Shown here: positions 11,701-23,700 of the stretch, piece by piece
Numbering within the stretch: the first letter of the stretch is position 1
Layout: the number at the start of each line of letters is the position of its first letter
Source of the DNA: Hymenolepis diminuta
Taxonomy: Eukaryota > Platyhelminthes > Cestoda > Cyclophyllidea > Hymenolepididae
Assembly (NCBI GenBank): GCA_900708905.1
Contig: CAADRB010000008.1
Location: 2,712,670 to 2,776,669, forward strand
DNA: 64,000 nucleotides
Direction: 5' to 3'
The notes under the pieces: generated by a model
What the model was told of the DNA's origin: nothing
Database searches by the model: none
The model's input: only the letters and a program-made list of their open reading frames with translations
Made by a program: the position numbers and the translations under genes

Positions 11701-14700
11701 GGAAAACTTCATAAATCTTTCACCATTTAATGTACTCTACGAAAAAAGGGAGACAACAAAACAGGGAAAAATTGATTTACAAGGACTCAGAAATGTATCC
11801 ATTTATATTCAAATCGTTTCATCAAGAGGATTTTGAACAAGTTAATGCGAATTTAGTTAGCGAATCACTTTTATAAAATAACGCTGCTTATCTTTTTTCT
11901 AAACCTATATTCAAACTAAAATTCCTAACAGATGACAATGCCTATTCATTTTTACGAATTTTTTGTCACTTTTGTTGGGTCATTAGAGCGACAAATTCTC
12001 TTGAACCTCTGCTGCGTGTGGGGGATGGTATATTTTACTAAAGTACATCTTTACTTTTGCGTGGCATAAATCTTTCATGTTTCGTGCCAACTCTTAAGTG
12101 CCTCTTTTATTCGAGACTTTAAAGAACCTTCTGCTGATGTTTTCAAAATTATTACAATACAAATGTCAAACAGTTAATTTTAACGTCTTAAAGAAAAGTT
12201 AGATGCATCAATTCTTTTGAATCGAGGTCGAAGGTTTTACGAGGCTATGAGGAAAATTTACAATGACCCTCGAAGTAACCTTTTCTTGTGTGATTATCCG
12301 TCCATGGTCACTCAGTTGGAATTGAATAGCTACAATTTATTAATACTCGTTGATTAATAGAATTGATAAATCGATATATTTAGTTTATTCAGGCGTCTCT
12401 ATTTTAGTTATATATTCATTCTCGGATCAAGGTCAATATACCCCCCGCCGGGGGGTATATTGACCTTGATACAANNNNNNNNNNNNNNNNNNNNNNNNNN
12501 NNNNNNNNNNNNNNNNNNNNNNNNNNNNNNNNNNNNNNNNNNNNNNNNNNNNNNNNNNNNNNNNNNNNNNNNNNNNNNNNNNNNNNNNNNNNNNNNNNNN
12601 NNNNNNNNNNNNNNNNNNNNNNNNNNNNNNNNNNNNNNNNNNNNNNNNNNNNNNNNNNNNNNNNNNNNNNNNNNNNNNNNNNNNNNNNNNNNNNNNNNNN
12701 NNNNNNNNNNNNNNNNNNNNNNNNNNNNNNNNNNNNNNNNNNNNNNNNNNNNNNNNNNNNNNNNNNNNNNNNNNNNNNNNNNNNNNNNNNNNNNNNNNNN
12801 NNNNNNNNNNNNNNNNNNNNNNNNNNNNNNNNNNNNNNNNNNNNNNNNNNNNNNNNNNNNNNNNNNNNNNNNNNNNNNNNNNNNNNNNNNNNNNNNNNNN
12901 NNNNNNNNNNNNNNNNNNNNNNNNNNNNNNNNNNNNNNNNNNNNNNNNNNNNNNNNNNNNNNNNNNNNNNNNNNNNNNNNNNNNNNNNNNNNNNNNNNNN
13001 NNNNNNNNNNNNNNNNNNNNNNNNNNNNNNNNNNNNNNNNNNNNNNNNNNNNNNNNNNNNNNNNNNNNNNNNNNNNNNNNNNNNNNNNNNNNNNNNNNNN
13101 NNNNNNNNGTTCCGGGTCAGAAATACATACGGATGAATGGCCTGCATATAACGCCCTTGATCCGACAGATGAATTTATTCACAAAAAGATAACACACAAA
13201 TATCACTTTGTGGATCCGATTACTGGAATCCATACACAAAATGTTGAGTCTTTCAACAATAAACTCAAAGCGTTTGTGAAGATGCAAAAAGGTTGCATTT
13301 TTTAGACCGGGGGGTATATTGACCTTGATCCTCATTCTCTTTCTAATAATGCCTTTTGACTATAGCTTGGATTGATTTACAGTGATTTTTTCTGTGTAAT
13401 CGGTGTGTGAATAGTGAAATTCTCCATATCCTAACCTAATCACTTGATGTGCGACTTTACTCGTGCCGATATCAGCATTGTTTATTTTATGATTGTTAAT
13501 ATGAAGGGGTTTGTCACATCGTCTAACCTAGGCTTTGTTTACCCAAACCAATCTCATGGTTTATCTATCTTTTCTCTAGTATCGAGTCCTTGTTACTCAT
13601 AAATCATTCAGTAAGTTAAGGTTATCTAGACCATACAGAAGGACTTAAATGGGTTACGTTATTGAAAGTTCAATTAGAATTATACTTTTATCTCAATTCT
13701 ACCGAAGTTGTGATCTTTCAATAACAGCTTTTAAACCCTTTCAACTTCTGTCGCTTCTTTATTTATTACTAAAAATAAATGATTTACCTATCTTTTTAGT
13801 AATTAAATTTAATTTATTATGATCTAAAGTTGGTCAACCAGATGTTTAATAGAATTTTCAGTTATTATCAAATGGTAATAAACTTTTCAGTCCAGTTGAA
13901 TATATGTATCTCTTGGCATCGCCTTAGCATTCTGCTTGCGTTTACTATTTCAAATTTGAAAATGATAAAGTCCATTTAATGGGAATATTAAATGTAAAAT
14001 CATCAGTTCCTTTTATTTTATATTTAAAATTATTATAGCCTCACGGTCTCTAAAAGCTTGCCGAGTTTCCTTTAAAAATTAGTCGTATTTAAGACTGCAT
14101 TTATTTTTAACTTCACCTCTGAAAATAAATGGGAAGAGCTTAATCACCCCTTTTCATAAAACAGGTTACAGAATCGTGTGAAATTTGGAGAATATCCCAC
14201 AAATAAAGGAGGAAGCGATAAAAATGTGTAAAAGCGAGAAAAAGAAAAATTTCAAGTGCTGATGCACGAAAAACATGTAATTAGAAAGAAAAGTAGCTTT
14301 TTCTGATTAAATTTCCATATTTCCACCCGCTAGTTCAGACTGTGTTATGTTCTAAATTTAGATTAGTTGTCAAACCCAGACCGTAAGGTTCTGGCTATTA
14401 GAACTTCCAAGCCAATTTGCAAAACCTTTTTCATACACTTATCTTCGGTGGACTGGTATCATCGGGGAATCTTCCCGTTGAGGAACTGGAATTCTTCCAC
14501 CTCTTCTATTTGCCAAAATTAACTAGTATTGTTGACCATTCCGCCTACTGGGTGTGTATCTATGGGCATTGAATTCATAACTCCTGTTTTCGTGGACGAA
14601 CAGGCTGACCGCTGCACCAGTAGCGCTTGATAAAGTGAAATGGTTATCCGATTACCTCCATGACTTATTTCAATAATCTATACTTTTCACTTTAAGATTT

Positions 14701-17700
14701 GCTGTAAGAAATCTGGCCATATGTATGATTTGGAAAATTTTTGTATTATTACTTTTTTTGTTGGAAATTTAGTTATTCCAAAGTGAATGAAAGAATTTTA
14801 ACGCATACATATATTTCATTGGAGTTCGTTTTATAGCGCTTAATAATAAATCGAATTTATAATTAATAATTAAATTGTTATGCATATCTTGAAAGTAATT
14901 GATTTAGCAACAATTCTAGCATTTTCAAATTATTATTTCTTTGTTTCTCAAAATGCTTAACAGAGAACTGAGTAGAAGAAACTCTAAAACAATCAGATGG
15001 TGTTACTAATATCTTTGTTGTACTGTGAAGCTAGAGATTCTGTAGCAGAGAAAAAGATTCACGTATTTTTATTCTCTTTTGCAAAGGGTTTTCAAGAAGT
15101 CATCTTTTATTTAACCGAAATATATAATTTCAAAATGTAGTAAATTGTTTTGTCGATTTTATCAAAAAGTTGTTGTAATGATATTATTCGGGCAGGCGGA
15201 TGCATAGCTTCCAATATAACATTTACTGAAGGAAGGGGAAAGTGAAATTTGAAGCTTTCCCCCTTGAATCCGATTTTTCTATATTGTTTCATTTGTAATT
15301 TTTACCTCTTTGATTTTGAGAGCATTCTGTTCGGTTGAGCGCGATGAGGTCGAAATTGCACTAGATGCAGGTTTCTAATAGCGATGCGTTGTATTCGTTT
15401 ATATTTTCACAATCTCGCATTTCACGAACCGGTTCAAATTTCTTATGTTAGCACAAACCTGGAATTGGTCGAGTGCAAAAAGGTGTGGTGGTGGCGCCAC
15501 TTCCGCATCTTTAGTGTCTCCGAGTAGTAGGTTAATACAAGCTAAAATCTTCGAGCAGTGCAAATAAACTTAATACAGCTGAATGTTAAATTCATACATT
15601 GATTATATTCAGTTCATTTAAATAAAGTTTAGTATCAAAACTACCATTTGGGGAGGGGACACACAATACATAGTAGAATTACTATATTACATAATAGTAT
15701 TACTATTATGTAATATAGTATAATAATAAAGGAAGAAAGGTAAATTGAAGTATTTTAGATTTGAAAACAAGGTATCTTCTGAGTTGCGGATGCAATTATG
15801 GTCTCTGTCCTCAAATTTTCATTCTTTGGTTTCTTCGTAATCCCATTCAGTTCAAATTTGTCTAATTGCAGTAGAAGGTCTACACTAGAATTGATCAAGT
15901 TTAAACGATTAGATGGTTGCGCCATTCCCATTTCAGAGATGACCGTTCTTTGGTATTAGCTGGGGAAATCTTTTCTTCTAATAGCCAATACGGCCATTTC
16001 ATTCAAAAAATTATAATGGATTTTTTTTTCAGATCCTCTTCGTGGAGATAGTGGATCAGAGCATTCAAGCGTAAGTCCACTCAATTTATAATTCATGCTT
16101 TTTTGTAATTCTTACACATGACCTCATTGCGCCAACTTAGAGGTAGTGAAAACGTATCTAACTTAAATCAAACATTTTCGTTTTAAAGAAGTGCATTCCT
16201 AAATTCAAAATATTTGAATTTCAATTCACTTAAATTCCACATTCCATTGATGTATTAAATTCTACTAGATATTTGCACAAATAATTTCGTGATTTCATTA
16301 GTAAACATAATTTTAATTTACTTTACCTGGTGTAGTAAGTAGCAGAATCGAAATAAATAAAAAATGTAATTTAATCCGAGAATAAGGTTCTGAATTTACG
16401 ATATTTTGTCCTAATAATTGACCGGAGTACTTTTTTAATTCTATAAGATTATGTATATATATAAATATAAATAAATAAATAAATATATATATATATAATA
16501 TTAAATTTCAGCTAACGAGGTTGCTATTTAGTGTAACCACTATTCGTTAATGCATTTCTGTTTGGTAAACTTAAGCCTTCAAAACATGCTCTTATAGGTC
16601 ATCAGCTGTCCTTGGCGAAAATCGATAATCTAACTTGATTGAGTGTGCTGAAATTTAAACATCACTATTTTAAATTGTTAAGCAATTTAGACACAGATTT
16701 ACATAGTTCATGGCCAAACTGATTAGAAATGCGTGCAATCGGTTTGATCTCAATTATCGTACAATTCTTCCTCTGTTTTTAATCAATTGATGGTTTATGG
16801 TGTCGACGTTTTACAGGGTCGCAAATCTTCCTACGTAAGTTTTACTACTCAGACGAACAACTCACATAACCTCAGACCATCGGAAGTTTGTGTTTTTAGT
16901 CTTGCGTACATTTATTTATTCAAATTTGTCCCTTATTTTGTTTGAAAGATGTTTGTATTGTTCTATTTGTTACTTGTCATCGCCTGCTTATCAGGTGAAA
17001 AGGACGTAGTTATCTATTTAGTATTTATTTTGAAAATAAGTTTTGATAATCTTGTTCTCCTGTTTCCTATTTAGGTTTTCTCTTCTTCGGGTAAGTGAAA
17101 ATTTCGGAATTTAAATGTAAATCAGAAAGGAGGTGGGTGTTTTATTTATGACTGCATACTTTACAGGTCAACCCAAGCGAATAACCTCAAAGATTGGGTC
17201 CTTTACTAATGCTAACTACAAACCAGGTGGTGGAAATGTGAGTGTTCTTTAAATTAGCGAATTTTCTAGCTCTACTACTTAATTTTATTAAATGACCCGT
17301 TTCTTTGACCTCAGGTGAAAATCCTTGATGAGAAAGTTGACTTCAGTTATGCACAGAGCAAATGCAACTCGAAGGCAAATTTGAAACACAAGCCTTGTGA
17401 GTCTAAATTGACGACACTGGTGTAAATAGATTAGAATTTCTGGTTATTGTTGTGTCTTCTACTAATAATGTATAAGTAGGCCGTATCTAACTTGTTTCTT
17501 GGTTTGTTTGGTAAACTGCTTAGGCGGAGGGGATGTGCAAATTGTGGATAATAAACTCCACTTCAAAGAAAATGGCCGATCTCGGATCAACTCCCTGGCT
17601 AACGCTAAACATGTTCCCGGTGGAGGAAATGTGAAGGTCAGTTTCAATTGTTATTCTTTTGCATCTAGATGTCTCCATCTTTTTTTCGCTTCACTTGAGC

Positions 17701-19119
17701 TTTCTATTATCATTTGCTTGTCATACATGTATTGAGCTTTGTAGGGATATTTGTTGGCTGTTCAAGGTTTTTGCTTCAATTTCTGAGTGGCACAGTTTTT
17801 GGCTTCAAAAAGATTGAATCTTATGTGGCTATATAAACTCGACTCACAATTGTCTGCTATTAACTATTGAAAAATATATTGTTGGGGCTCTCCGTGCGTC
17901 GATGGGGCATTGTTCACCGCGCACGTTTGATATTTCAGAGGTCATGGGTTCGAATCTCACCGGCACACGCCTAGTAGGTGGAATTGTCAATCACACTGGT
18001 ATCGTCTGGCTTATCATTGAGCGGCAGAACTCGAGTAGTCCACTGGGGAGGCTCTGAGACTCCACTCTATATCCAAGATGAGTTTGGAAAATGTTTCCCC
18101 AAATGAACGTGGGAATTATTATTTATTGCCGGGTCTCTATGCGTTTTTTATTCGTTTGAATTTGTGAAATCCGATTAGCGTCAAACACTGTTATTTGCTC
18201 TCTTTTCCGCATTAGCTCTTCTCTGTCATTCACTTGGTATATCTATCTTTCATTTTCTCACACAATTGATTCTTATCAGTGACTGTGGAAACAATCGAAC
18301 CTACTACAAGTGTACACTTCCTAGGATGATGGCACAATTCTGTCCATTCCAGACGACTCATGAGATTACTTTGAGTCCGACATTTGTGACAAGCTTGATT
18401 TACTCAACAAATGTTATATGACTTATTTAATAATTAATAACAAGTTAATATTACATCTGTGGACTTGTTAGTGCTATATCATTCGTTCTGGTTTGTAAAG
18501 ATAGTATCTCATTGATGAATGTCGTGCTATTAGCGTTGCTTTGATCGGGCGTTTCGAGATTGGTGAGATAATTTTCTTTCTAGTCATAGTAATATTTTCG
18601 GTGTATAATCAACCTGTTTGTGCCAATACAGATAGAGTCAAGAAAATTGGAGTTCAAAGAGAGTGCTACTTCTCGAATTGGCTCCTTGCAAAACGCTTCA
18701 TACAAGGCTGGAGGAGGCAATGTGAAGGTCAGTCAGTCATTGCGTCACCGATGCTCCCTCTCTCTCCAATTAAAACAAGAACAACCCACTGCATGCTGAA
18801 TCTTCTGTGTTTCAGTCGTTTGTGCGCTAATCATTGTTGTGCACTTCTCTAACATATTATTATCGCCACACTTAAACTAATTTTTTCCATGTTAATCTCA
18901 TCTTTCATTGGTTGGTTTAAATCCCATGGAGATTTGGCCACGTTTTATTGGTGAATTTTTGCCTTTCAGATATTTAATGAGAAGCTACCATGGCTGAAAT
19001 ACAATAAACCGAATTTGCCACCAGAGGAGATTGCAAAAATAAATAAGCACACTCCCTTGGCGCCCAGTACATCCCAGGAACCTATTTATTCATCTCGTCA
19101 CTCAAGCACTGCGAGCTGA
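8713..19119 (+). CDS. Tau/MAP2-family microtubule-associated protein
   Basis: Nine exons join in phase to give 359 residues: 8713-9208, 16033-16070, 16817-16834, 17075-17090, 17167-17237, 17315-17396, 17524-17636, 18632-18727, 18970-19119. Four tandem microtubule-binding repeats fill residues about 190-320, each ending in the family signature: KPGGGNVKI, KPCGGDVQI, VPGGGNVKI and KAGGGNVKI. The N-terminal 165 residues (exon 1) are Ser/Thr/Ala/Pro-rich with a basic patch RTGIPRYAIPYRRP, like a projection domain. A C-terminal tail of about 40 residues follows the repeats. By family knowledge the protein binds along microtubules and stabilises them. Exons 3 and 4 are microexons (18 and 16 nt). 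The second repeat has Cys where Gly is usual. The start may be Met22 (8776) rather than 8713, since the first 21 residues look unlike the rest. Donor and acceptor sites are canonical GT-AG throughout. Confidence 0.9.
9209..12415 (+). other. First part of MAP intron 1
   Basis: The intron begins GTGAGT at 9209 and runs to the acceptor TTTTTTTTTCAG before 16033 (6.8 kb). Before the Merlin element I see only AT-rich sequence, short chance frames, and at about 11340-11480 a degenerate copy of the repeat also found at 4.5 and 45.6 kb (shared words GCATCGTCCTGAGCATGTA and GACTGGTTT). Confidence 0.5.
12426..12470. repeat. Perfect palindrome of two Merlin termini
   Basis: Left arm 12426-12446 (ATCAAGGTCAATATACCCCC plus one C) and right arm 12450-12470 are exact reverse complements around the 3-base loop GCC. 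The right arm also equals most of the element's right terminal repeat at 13309-13331. Four bases later the assembly gap starts. Confidence 0.9.
12475..13108. other. Assembly gap (634 N) inside the Merlin element
   Basis: Run of unknown bases. It hides most of the transposase gene, so nothing can be said about intactness. Its true length may differ from 634. Confidence 0.97.
13109..13305 (+). CDS. Merlin transposase, C-terminal part
   Basis: An open frame continues from the gap to a TAG at 13303-13305, about 65 residues. It carries the ISXO2/IS1595-like DDE signature: THTDEW-type motif (here HTDEWPAY), then HKKITHKY, FVDPITGIHTQNVE with the probable catalytic Glu, and SFNNKLKAF. By family knowledge this is the C-terminal half of the DDE catalytic core that cuts and joins the element's ends. 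The stop lies only 4 bases before the right terminal repeat, a very compact arrangement. The visible part has no stop or frameshift, so this copy may have been active recently. Confidence 0.85.
13340..16032 (+). other. Remainder of MAP intron 1
   Basis: AT-rich sequence without a coding signal. It ends in the long T tract and CAG at 16020-16032, the acceptor of MAP exon 2. It contains the hairpin at 15681-15719, listed separately. Confidence 0.5.
15681..15719. repeat. Perfect hairpin, 19-bp arms, 1-nt loop
   Basis: ACTATATTACATAATAGTA at 15681-15699 is followed by one T and its exact reverse complement at 15701-15719. All AT-rich. It lies in MAP intron 1. No duplication flanks it that I can see, so I do not call it a MITE. 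Confidence 0.9.
16452..16500. repeat. AT/AAAT microsatellite
   Basis: Mixed run of TA dinucleotides and four consecutive AAAT-type units in MAP intron 2 (16071-16816). Simple sequence, likely variable in length. Confidence 0.85.
17884..18130 (+). repeat. tRNA-like SINE candidate in MAP intron 7
   Basis: The stretch is more GC-rich than the surrounding intron. It contains GGTTCGAATCT at 17947-17957, which matches the RNA polymerase III B-box consensus (GGTTCGANNCC) except the last base, inside a T-arm-like stem. The 5' part GGGGCTCTCCGTGCGTCGATGG could hold a weak A box. It does not fold into a good complete tRNA, and it runs on for about 170 nt into an AT-rich tail (GAATTATTATTTATTG). That layout fits a tRNA-derived SINE in gene orientation. 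No second copy was found in this window. Confidence 0.5.
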
Positions 19120-19529
19120 TTTGCTGATCGGTCGCCCAATAAGAATACTAGTAATCCGTTGTGCTTTCCATCACAAACCTACATTATATACATTGAATCT
19201 TAATACTACTATTTTTCCCCATCTCTGTCCCACGTCCCTCAATAATTAGCTATATATCATCACGCATTATTTAGTGTGGTGTGTGTTAACGTAAACAGTT
19301 TTGTGTCTTGAAATAATAATGATGTCGAAAATACTGGTTACAGTGCATTGACTCTTCCCATCTGTTCCCGACTTTTTGTACATTTCCCTAACATTAATTT
19401 TCCCCTCTCACACATCTATCTACATTTCATGCCCTCTATATTATACACTGAAAACTTTACCCATTTTAAACGACACTCATCGGTCTGGGTCTGGGTTGAG
19501 ATATTCAATAATGCACTCGTTGACTCATG

Positions 19530-19535
19530 AATAAA
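19530..19535 (+). terminator. Poly(A) signal AATAAA of the MAP gene
   Basis: AATAAA lies 411 nt after the MAP stop codon and is followed within 30 nt by a GT-rich stretch. No coding signal lies between. Confidence 0.55.
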
Positions 19536-19539
19536 GGGA

Positions 19540-20609
19540 TGTCATCAACGCTGAGGTTCTTTTATCGGCCTGTTTTTGGAACTATATCAGTTGTAAAGAC
19601 ACTAAGATAGGATAGGAAAGTTTGGCTTGAGATAGATGAGTAACATAGAGTGGGTACTTGAAGATGAAGTGAGCAAACTGAAAGGGGGAATAAGTCGCAG
19701 TTGGGTAGCTTAAAGTGTGGCATAAGTTGATAATCGACTCACGGGGTGTCAATGAGTAAATGTTTGGATGAGCTAGTTTTTAGCCTAAATTTAATGCTGA
19801 TAGAAAACTCATATTCGGTAATATACACAGGATCCTACCAATCTCATAGTCATTTATATTATTGCTTATGCCTGAAAGATGAATTTATGTCATGACTAGA
19901 GGATTGTGCGGTTAGTATCTAGTGTGGTAATTACAGAATTTATCTCTTAAAAAATGCTGCAACACGTAGAGATTTAATTCAAAAATTCGATCCGTCAGAG
20001 GATTCATTATAGCACAGATGTGCTATAATTATCAGATATGAATCTCATTTAAAAAGATCTTTAAGAAGTGCTACCTGCATTGGGACTAAAACTAGCAGAT
20101 AATGCAAAAAATATAAGTGCTTGGCAATAGCTGGATAATTGCAACTACCTTATGCAGGTGGTTGTGGGTAGGAGAGTTTGAAATATTTCACTGTAATTAC
20201 TTGGTATGCTCAACAACTAACAACACACCCCAAATATACTACTTATCTTGTCAAACGCGATATTCTTCATAGTACGAGAAGCACTGAAATAATAGCTTCG
20301 AAAATTTCACGCAATGACAAAAATATTGTGAGTAAACATAAGCAGCAATGACTCGATAATCCGGTAAACAACTGTGAAACTACACCTGTAATTTTAACAA
20401 AACGGTGATTATAGTAAAATGATCTATAATTTAATTAATCAACATAAATTACGAAGTGCAAGGGAGTAAATTATGAAATGGTATTGTATATGTTCTAACA
20501 ATTCCAGAAAGATTAATGTATCTAAATGCGAAACCTTGTGCAATGTTACTAAAATAAAATAATTATGCATTATTATCATATGCTAACTATAATTTTAACT
20601 ACAACTGGT
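19540..20609. other. Intergenic region between the MAP and SPAG1-like genes
   Basis: About 1.1 kb of AT-rich sequence without a gene. The only structure is a small perfect hairpin at 20006-20029, arms ATTATAGCACA and TGTGCTATAAT around GA. It sits too far from either gene to be called a terminator, and eukaryotic genes would not use one. Confidence 0.5.
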
Positions 20610-20711
20610 TGTTTTATTGCAGCAGTCATGTTATTGTAGAGGGATTTTGTTTGCCCTCTAAATTAATTGGTTCATCACAATCGAAAACACATTATCAACA
20701 AGATCAACAGT
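20610..20711 (+). promoter_or_regulatory. 5' leader of SPAG1-like gene with acceptor site and 3-codon uORF
   Basis: TTGTTTTATTGCAG ends at 20622 and is a strong 3' splice site with no recognisable upstream donor exon. In flatworms such a site just upstream of the first codon can be the acceptor for spliced-leader trans-splicing, or it can end an ordinary 5' UTR intron. The leader after it contains a minimal upstream frame, ATG TTA TTG TAG at 20628-20639, before the main ATG at 20712. Both points are inference from sequence. Confidence 0.4.
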
Positions 20712-23700
20712 ATGTTTCACGAAACAACAAAGTTATACGATATTCCATTAAATCATCTTGATTTCGATTATGTGGCTAACTGCAACAAAATAAAAGAATT
20801 GGAGAAAATTCTTAAGGTTCTTCGATCTGGATGTGAAGGCAGATATCCGGAGTTAGAAAGACATTGTGAAGAGAAATTGCGCTCAGTGGACCCTGAAAAG
20901 TAAATACTAAACCAATTTATTAAGTGCAATGAATTTTTTAACTTGAAAAAACGTTGCAAGTTCACTAATTATAAAGTTAAACGAACTACTCCATATTCTT
21001 AAATGAGCATAAAAATGATAATTGCTTTAATTACTGCAAATAAATTTGTTTTCTGTTAGCCGTCTTCTTCGGAAGCAAGGATCACTGATAAGTTTTTATC
21101 AACTGCCACCCGAAGAAAGAGAAGAAATTGAACATACCCTTCACGAATGGCTCGAGGAAACAAAGAAGCAAGAGTGCTTGTCTTCAAATACTGGCAGAAT
21201 TTCCAATATAGAGAACGATAGAGAAGATCCACTTGTACCAAAAGTTAGACGATGGGGTGCAATCAACCCAGAGACTGGCAAGGGCACACGGGTAATAAAC
21301 ATAATATATAATATTTATTCTTCTCCATTCTGCTATCAATTAACTTAACTTTGACATTCAGGTTCAAGTTTCTAAAATAAAGCCAACAAAGTTAAGGACT
21401 TATGAAGAATGGGATAAGTAAGCATGATGAGCATTATTTTATAGAATTAAAATTACAAATTAAATAAACTAATCATCGTTTCAGATTAGGGAAAGAGATA
21501 GAAAAGGAATTGGAATCGGATGAGTATAAAGAACAAATGAGCAATGCCGAGAGAGAACAAAATGAAGTGAAGAAGTCAATTCCTGAGAGAGTGAAACCTA
21601 GTTTTAGAGACCTTCATGAGCGCGTACAGAGTATGCCCAATTACATTCGAACTATTAATGCTCAGCGCGAGAAGGAAAAAGGCAATGAGGTAGGCAATAT
21701 TAGTACTATAAGTATTGCCATCTTCGATGGCAGTTTTGATTGTTCTAAGTAGCAAGCTTTAAAGACAGAAAGCCATTAGGCCATAACATCAGGTCTATGG
21801 CTGGAGAATGCAAACTATTAATTCCCATAGTCTCCTGTTATTTTGGGCACCACTACGGGTCATGAATAAGAGATATGACCTTCGAAATATTATAAAACAT
21901 CGAAATATCTCCTAGCTTATCTAGGATTTCACCTGCTTCAATAATTCTCGTTTACATGTTTTTATCGAAGATAGGGGCAAATTTACAATTTTTAATGTAA
22001 ATAACATATTTATCTTGACCAACTGCTGATTATTGAACCAATAACATTTTAAACGATATTGTTTCCAATTCAAAGTTCACTAAAAACTTACGTACAAAAA
22101 AGATTTGATAATTAAAATATTTGAAATCAATATGGAAATTTTGACAAAGTTAGTAATCTCAATTCTCAAAAAACCGTTCAATTACTCAGGCACTGATTGC
22201 TGGCGATTATACAGAAGCTTTGGAATACTATGATAGAAGTTTAATTTACAAACCAACTACTGCTGTCTACAATAACAGAGCTCTCTTACGTGAGTTAATT
22301 ACTGGTGTATCATATAAAATTATTAACATTATTATCTACATCGTATATCGTTTTAGATTTGAAGCAGAAGAAATGGCGTCTTGCTGTTGATGACAGCAGT
22401 CGTGTTTTAGAAGAAGAACCGAAGAACATAAAAGGCATGTATTCGCAGAGTCAGATTTCTTGATATATGTTTCGATTTATTTATACAGTCAGTTGGAGCA
22501 AATTTAGTCATTCTCCCACGAATATATTAGAAGCAGACATATATTCGCCCCGGTTAGTATATGAGGACGCTAGTATTTGATATTTTTATAACTGCGCAGA
22601 TGTCCTTGTATGAGGCTACAACTACTCAGTCTCCTGGGAGAAGAAGGAAGGAAATATGCGGCTTTGGTATTAAGAAAATAGATCCACTTGCATAGGGTTG
22701 ACTGCCTGGTTAGCCAATAATTGTATCAATGGCTTCTTCACTGGTCTCCCATATTCAGTGTGAGCGAAAAAATCAATAATCGATAAACCAGTGCACAAGA
22801 GATGAACACTGCCACTTTTTTTGAGTACCCAAAATATTCGAGTAGGCTTCCTAAGGGATATCTTAGAACATTAATAGTGACTTTGTGTTTTTCCTTGACT
22901 AAAAGAGTCTTTCGCTTCTCTGATTAAGAAATCGCTATTTTCCTTCTTCTTTATATTCTACACACTGAAGGTACACCAATGGATATCCCAATTTGACATT
23001 TGACCTTGCGAATGTGTGCGTTGCCATTTACAGTTGCCAATTTTGTTATATACTGAGATCTTATCTAATACCACCTGATGATATAACTATGTGAAAACAT
23101 GTCACCAATGGCATGATTAATGAATTTAAAAGTGATTGAACCATATACGTCAAAACATTTCTTTTAATTTTGTGTATTCCTTTCATGAATAACGTCCTTT
23201 TTTAGCTTTGATTCGAAGAGCTCAGGCTTTCTACGAATTACACAGTTTAGAGAAAGCTCAAAGAGACCTCGAATTCGTTTTGGAAATGGAACCGAAAAAC
23301 TCGAGAGCAACTGTAAGTAGTTTTAAATTTCAACACAACTTTGTATAATAGATAGCAAATAATGATGCCAATTATAAAAAAATAATAACAAATATCTGTG
23401 TTTGTTTTTAATCTTTGTACTAAAATGGGGAATCAAGGTTATTTCATTCAATTCATAACTGACTCTATCGTAACGAACAAAATTCTCATTAAAGCACGTT
23501 CATTCATAACTTCCAAGAGTTGTAAGGTCCTAAGTGAAAAGTGAAGCTGCACGGAGTAACGATCTACCAATAAAAATTCTTCTGGAATCCTTTTATCAGA
23601 GTGAAATGAGAATGCTTCGACTGTTGGAGTCACAGCAAAAAGTTCGAAAATAATTTGATTGCTAGAAAACAATTATAAAAATACTGAAACCTAACTCGAC

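Larger units (their letters stand above)
12424..13331 (+). mobile_element. Merlin-type (IS1595/ISXO2-like) DNA transposon
   Basis: The element begins GGATCAAGGTCAATATACCC at 12424 and ends with the exact reverse complement, a 23-bp terminal inverted repeat whose right copy is 13309-13331. Both sides carry the same 8-bp target-site duplication, TCATTCTC, at 12416-12423 and 13332-13339. The family is set by the transposase fragment inside; the Merlin group is known to make 8-9 bp duplications. The middle is an assembly gap of 634 N. Just inside the left repeat a second, inverted copy of the same terminal sequence forms a near-perfect palindrome. The element lies in intron 1 of the MAP gene, in gene orientation. 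The intact duplication suggests a fairly recent insertion. Confidence 0.88.

Noticed and set aside
12416..13305. Long frames on both strands across the N run
   Set aside because: They exist only because unknown bases contain no stops. Only 13109-13305 on the plus strand is real transposase sequence.
18541..18852. 103-codon frame over a MAP exon in another frame
   Set aside because: The correct frame is exon 18632-18727, which gives the fourth MAP repeat; the longer frame is a shadow.
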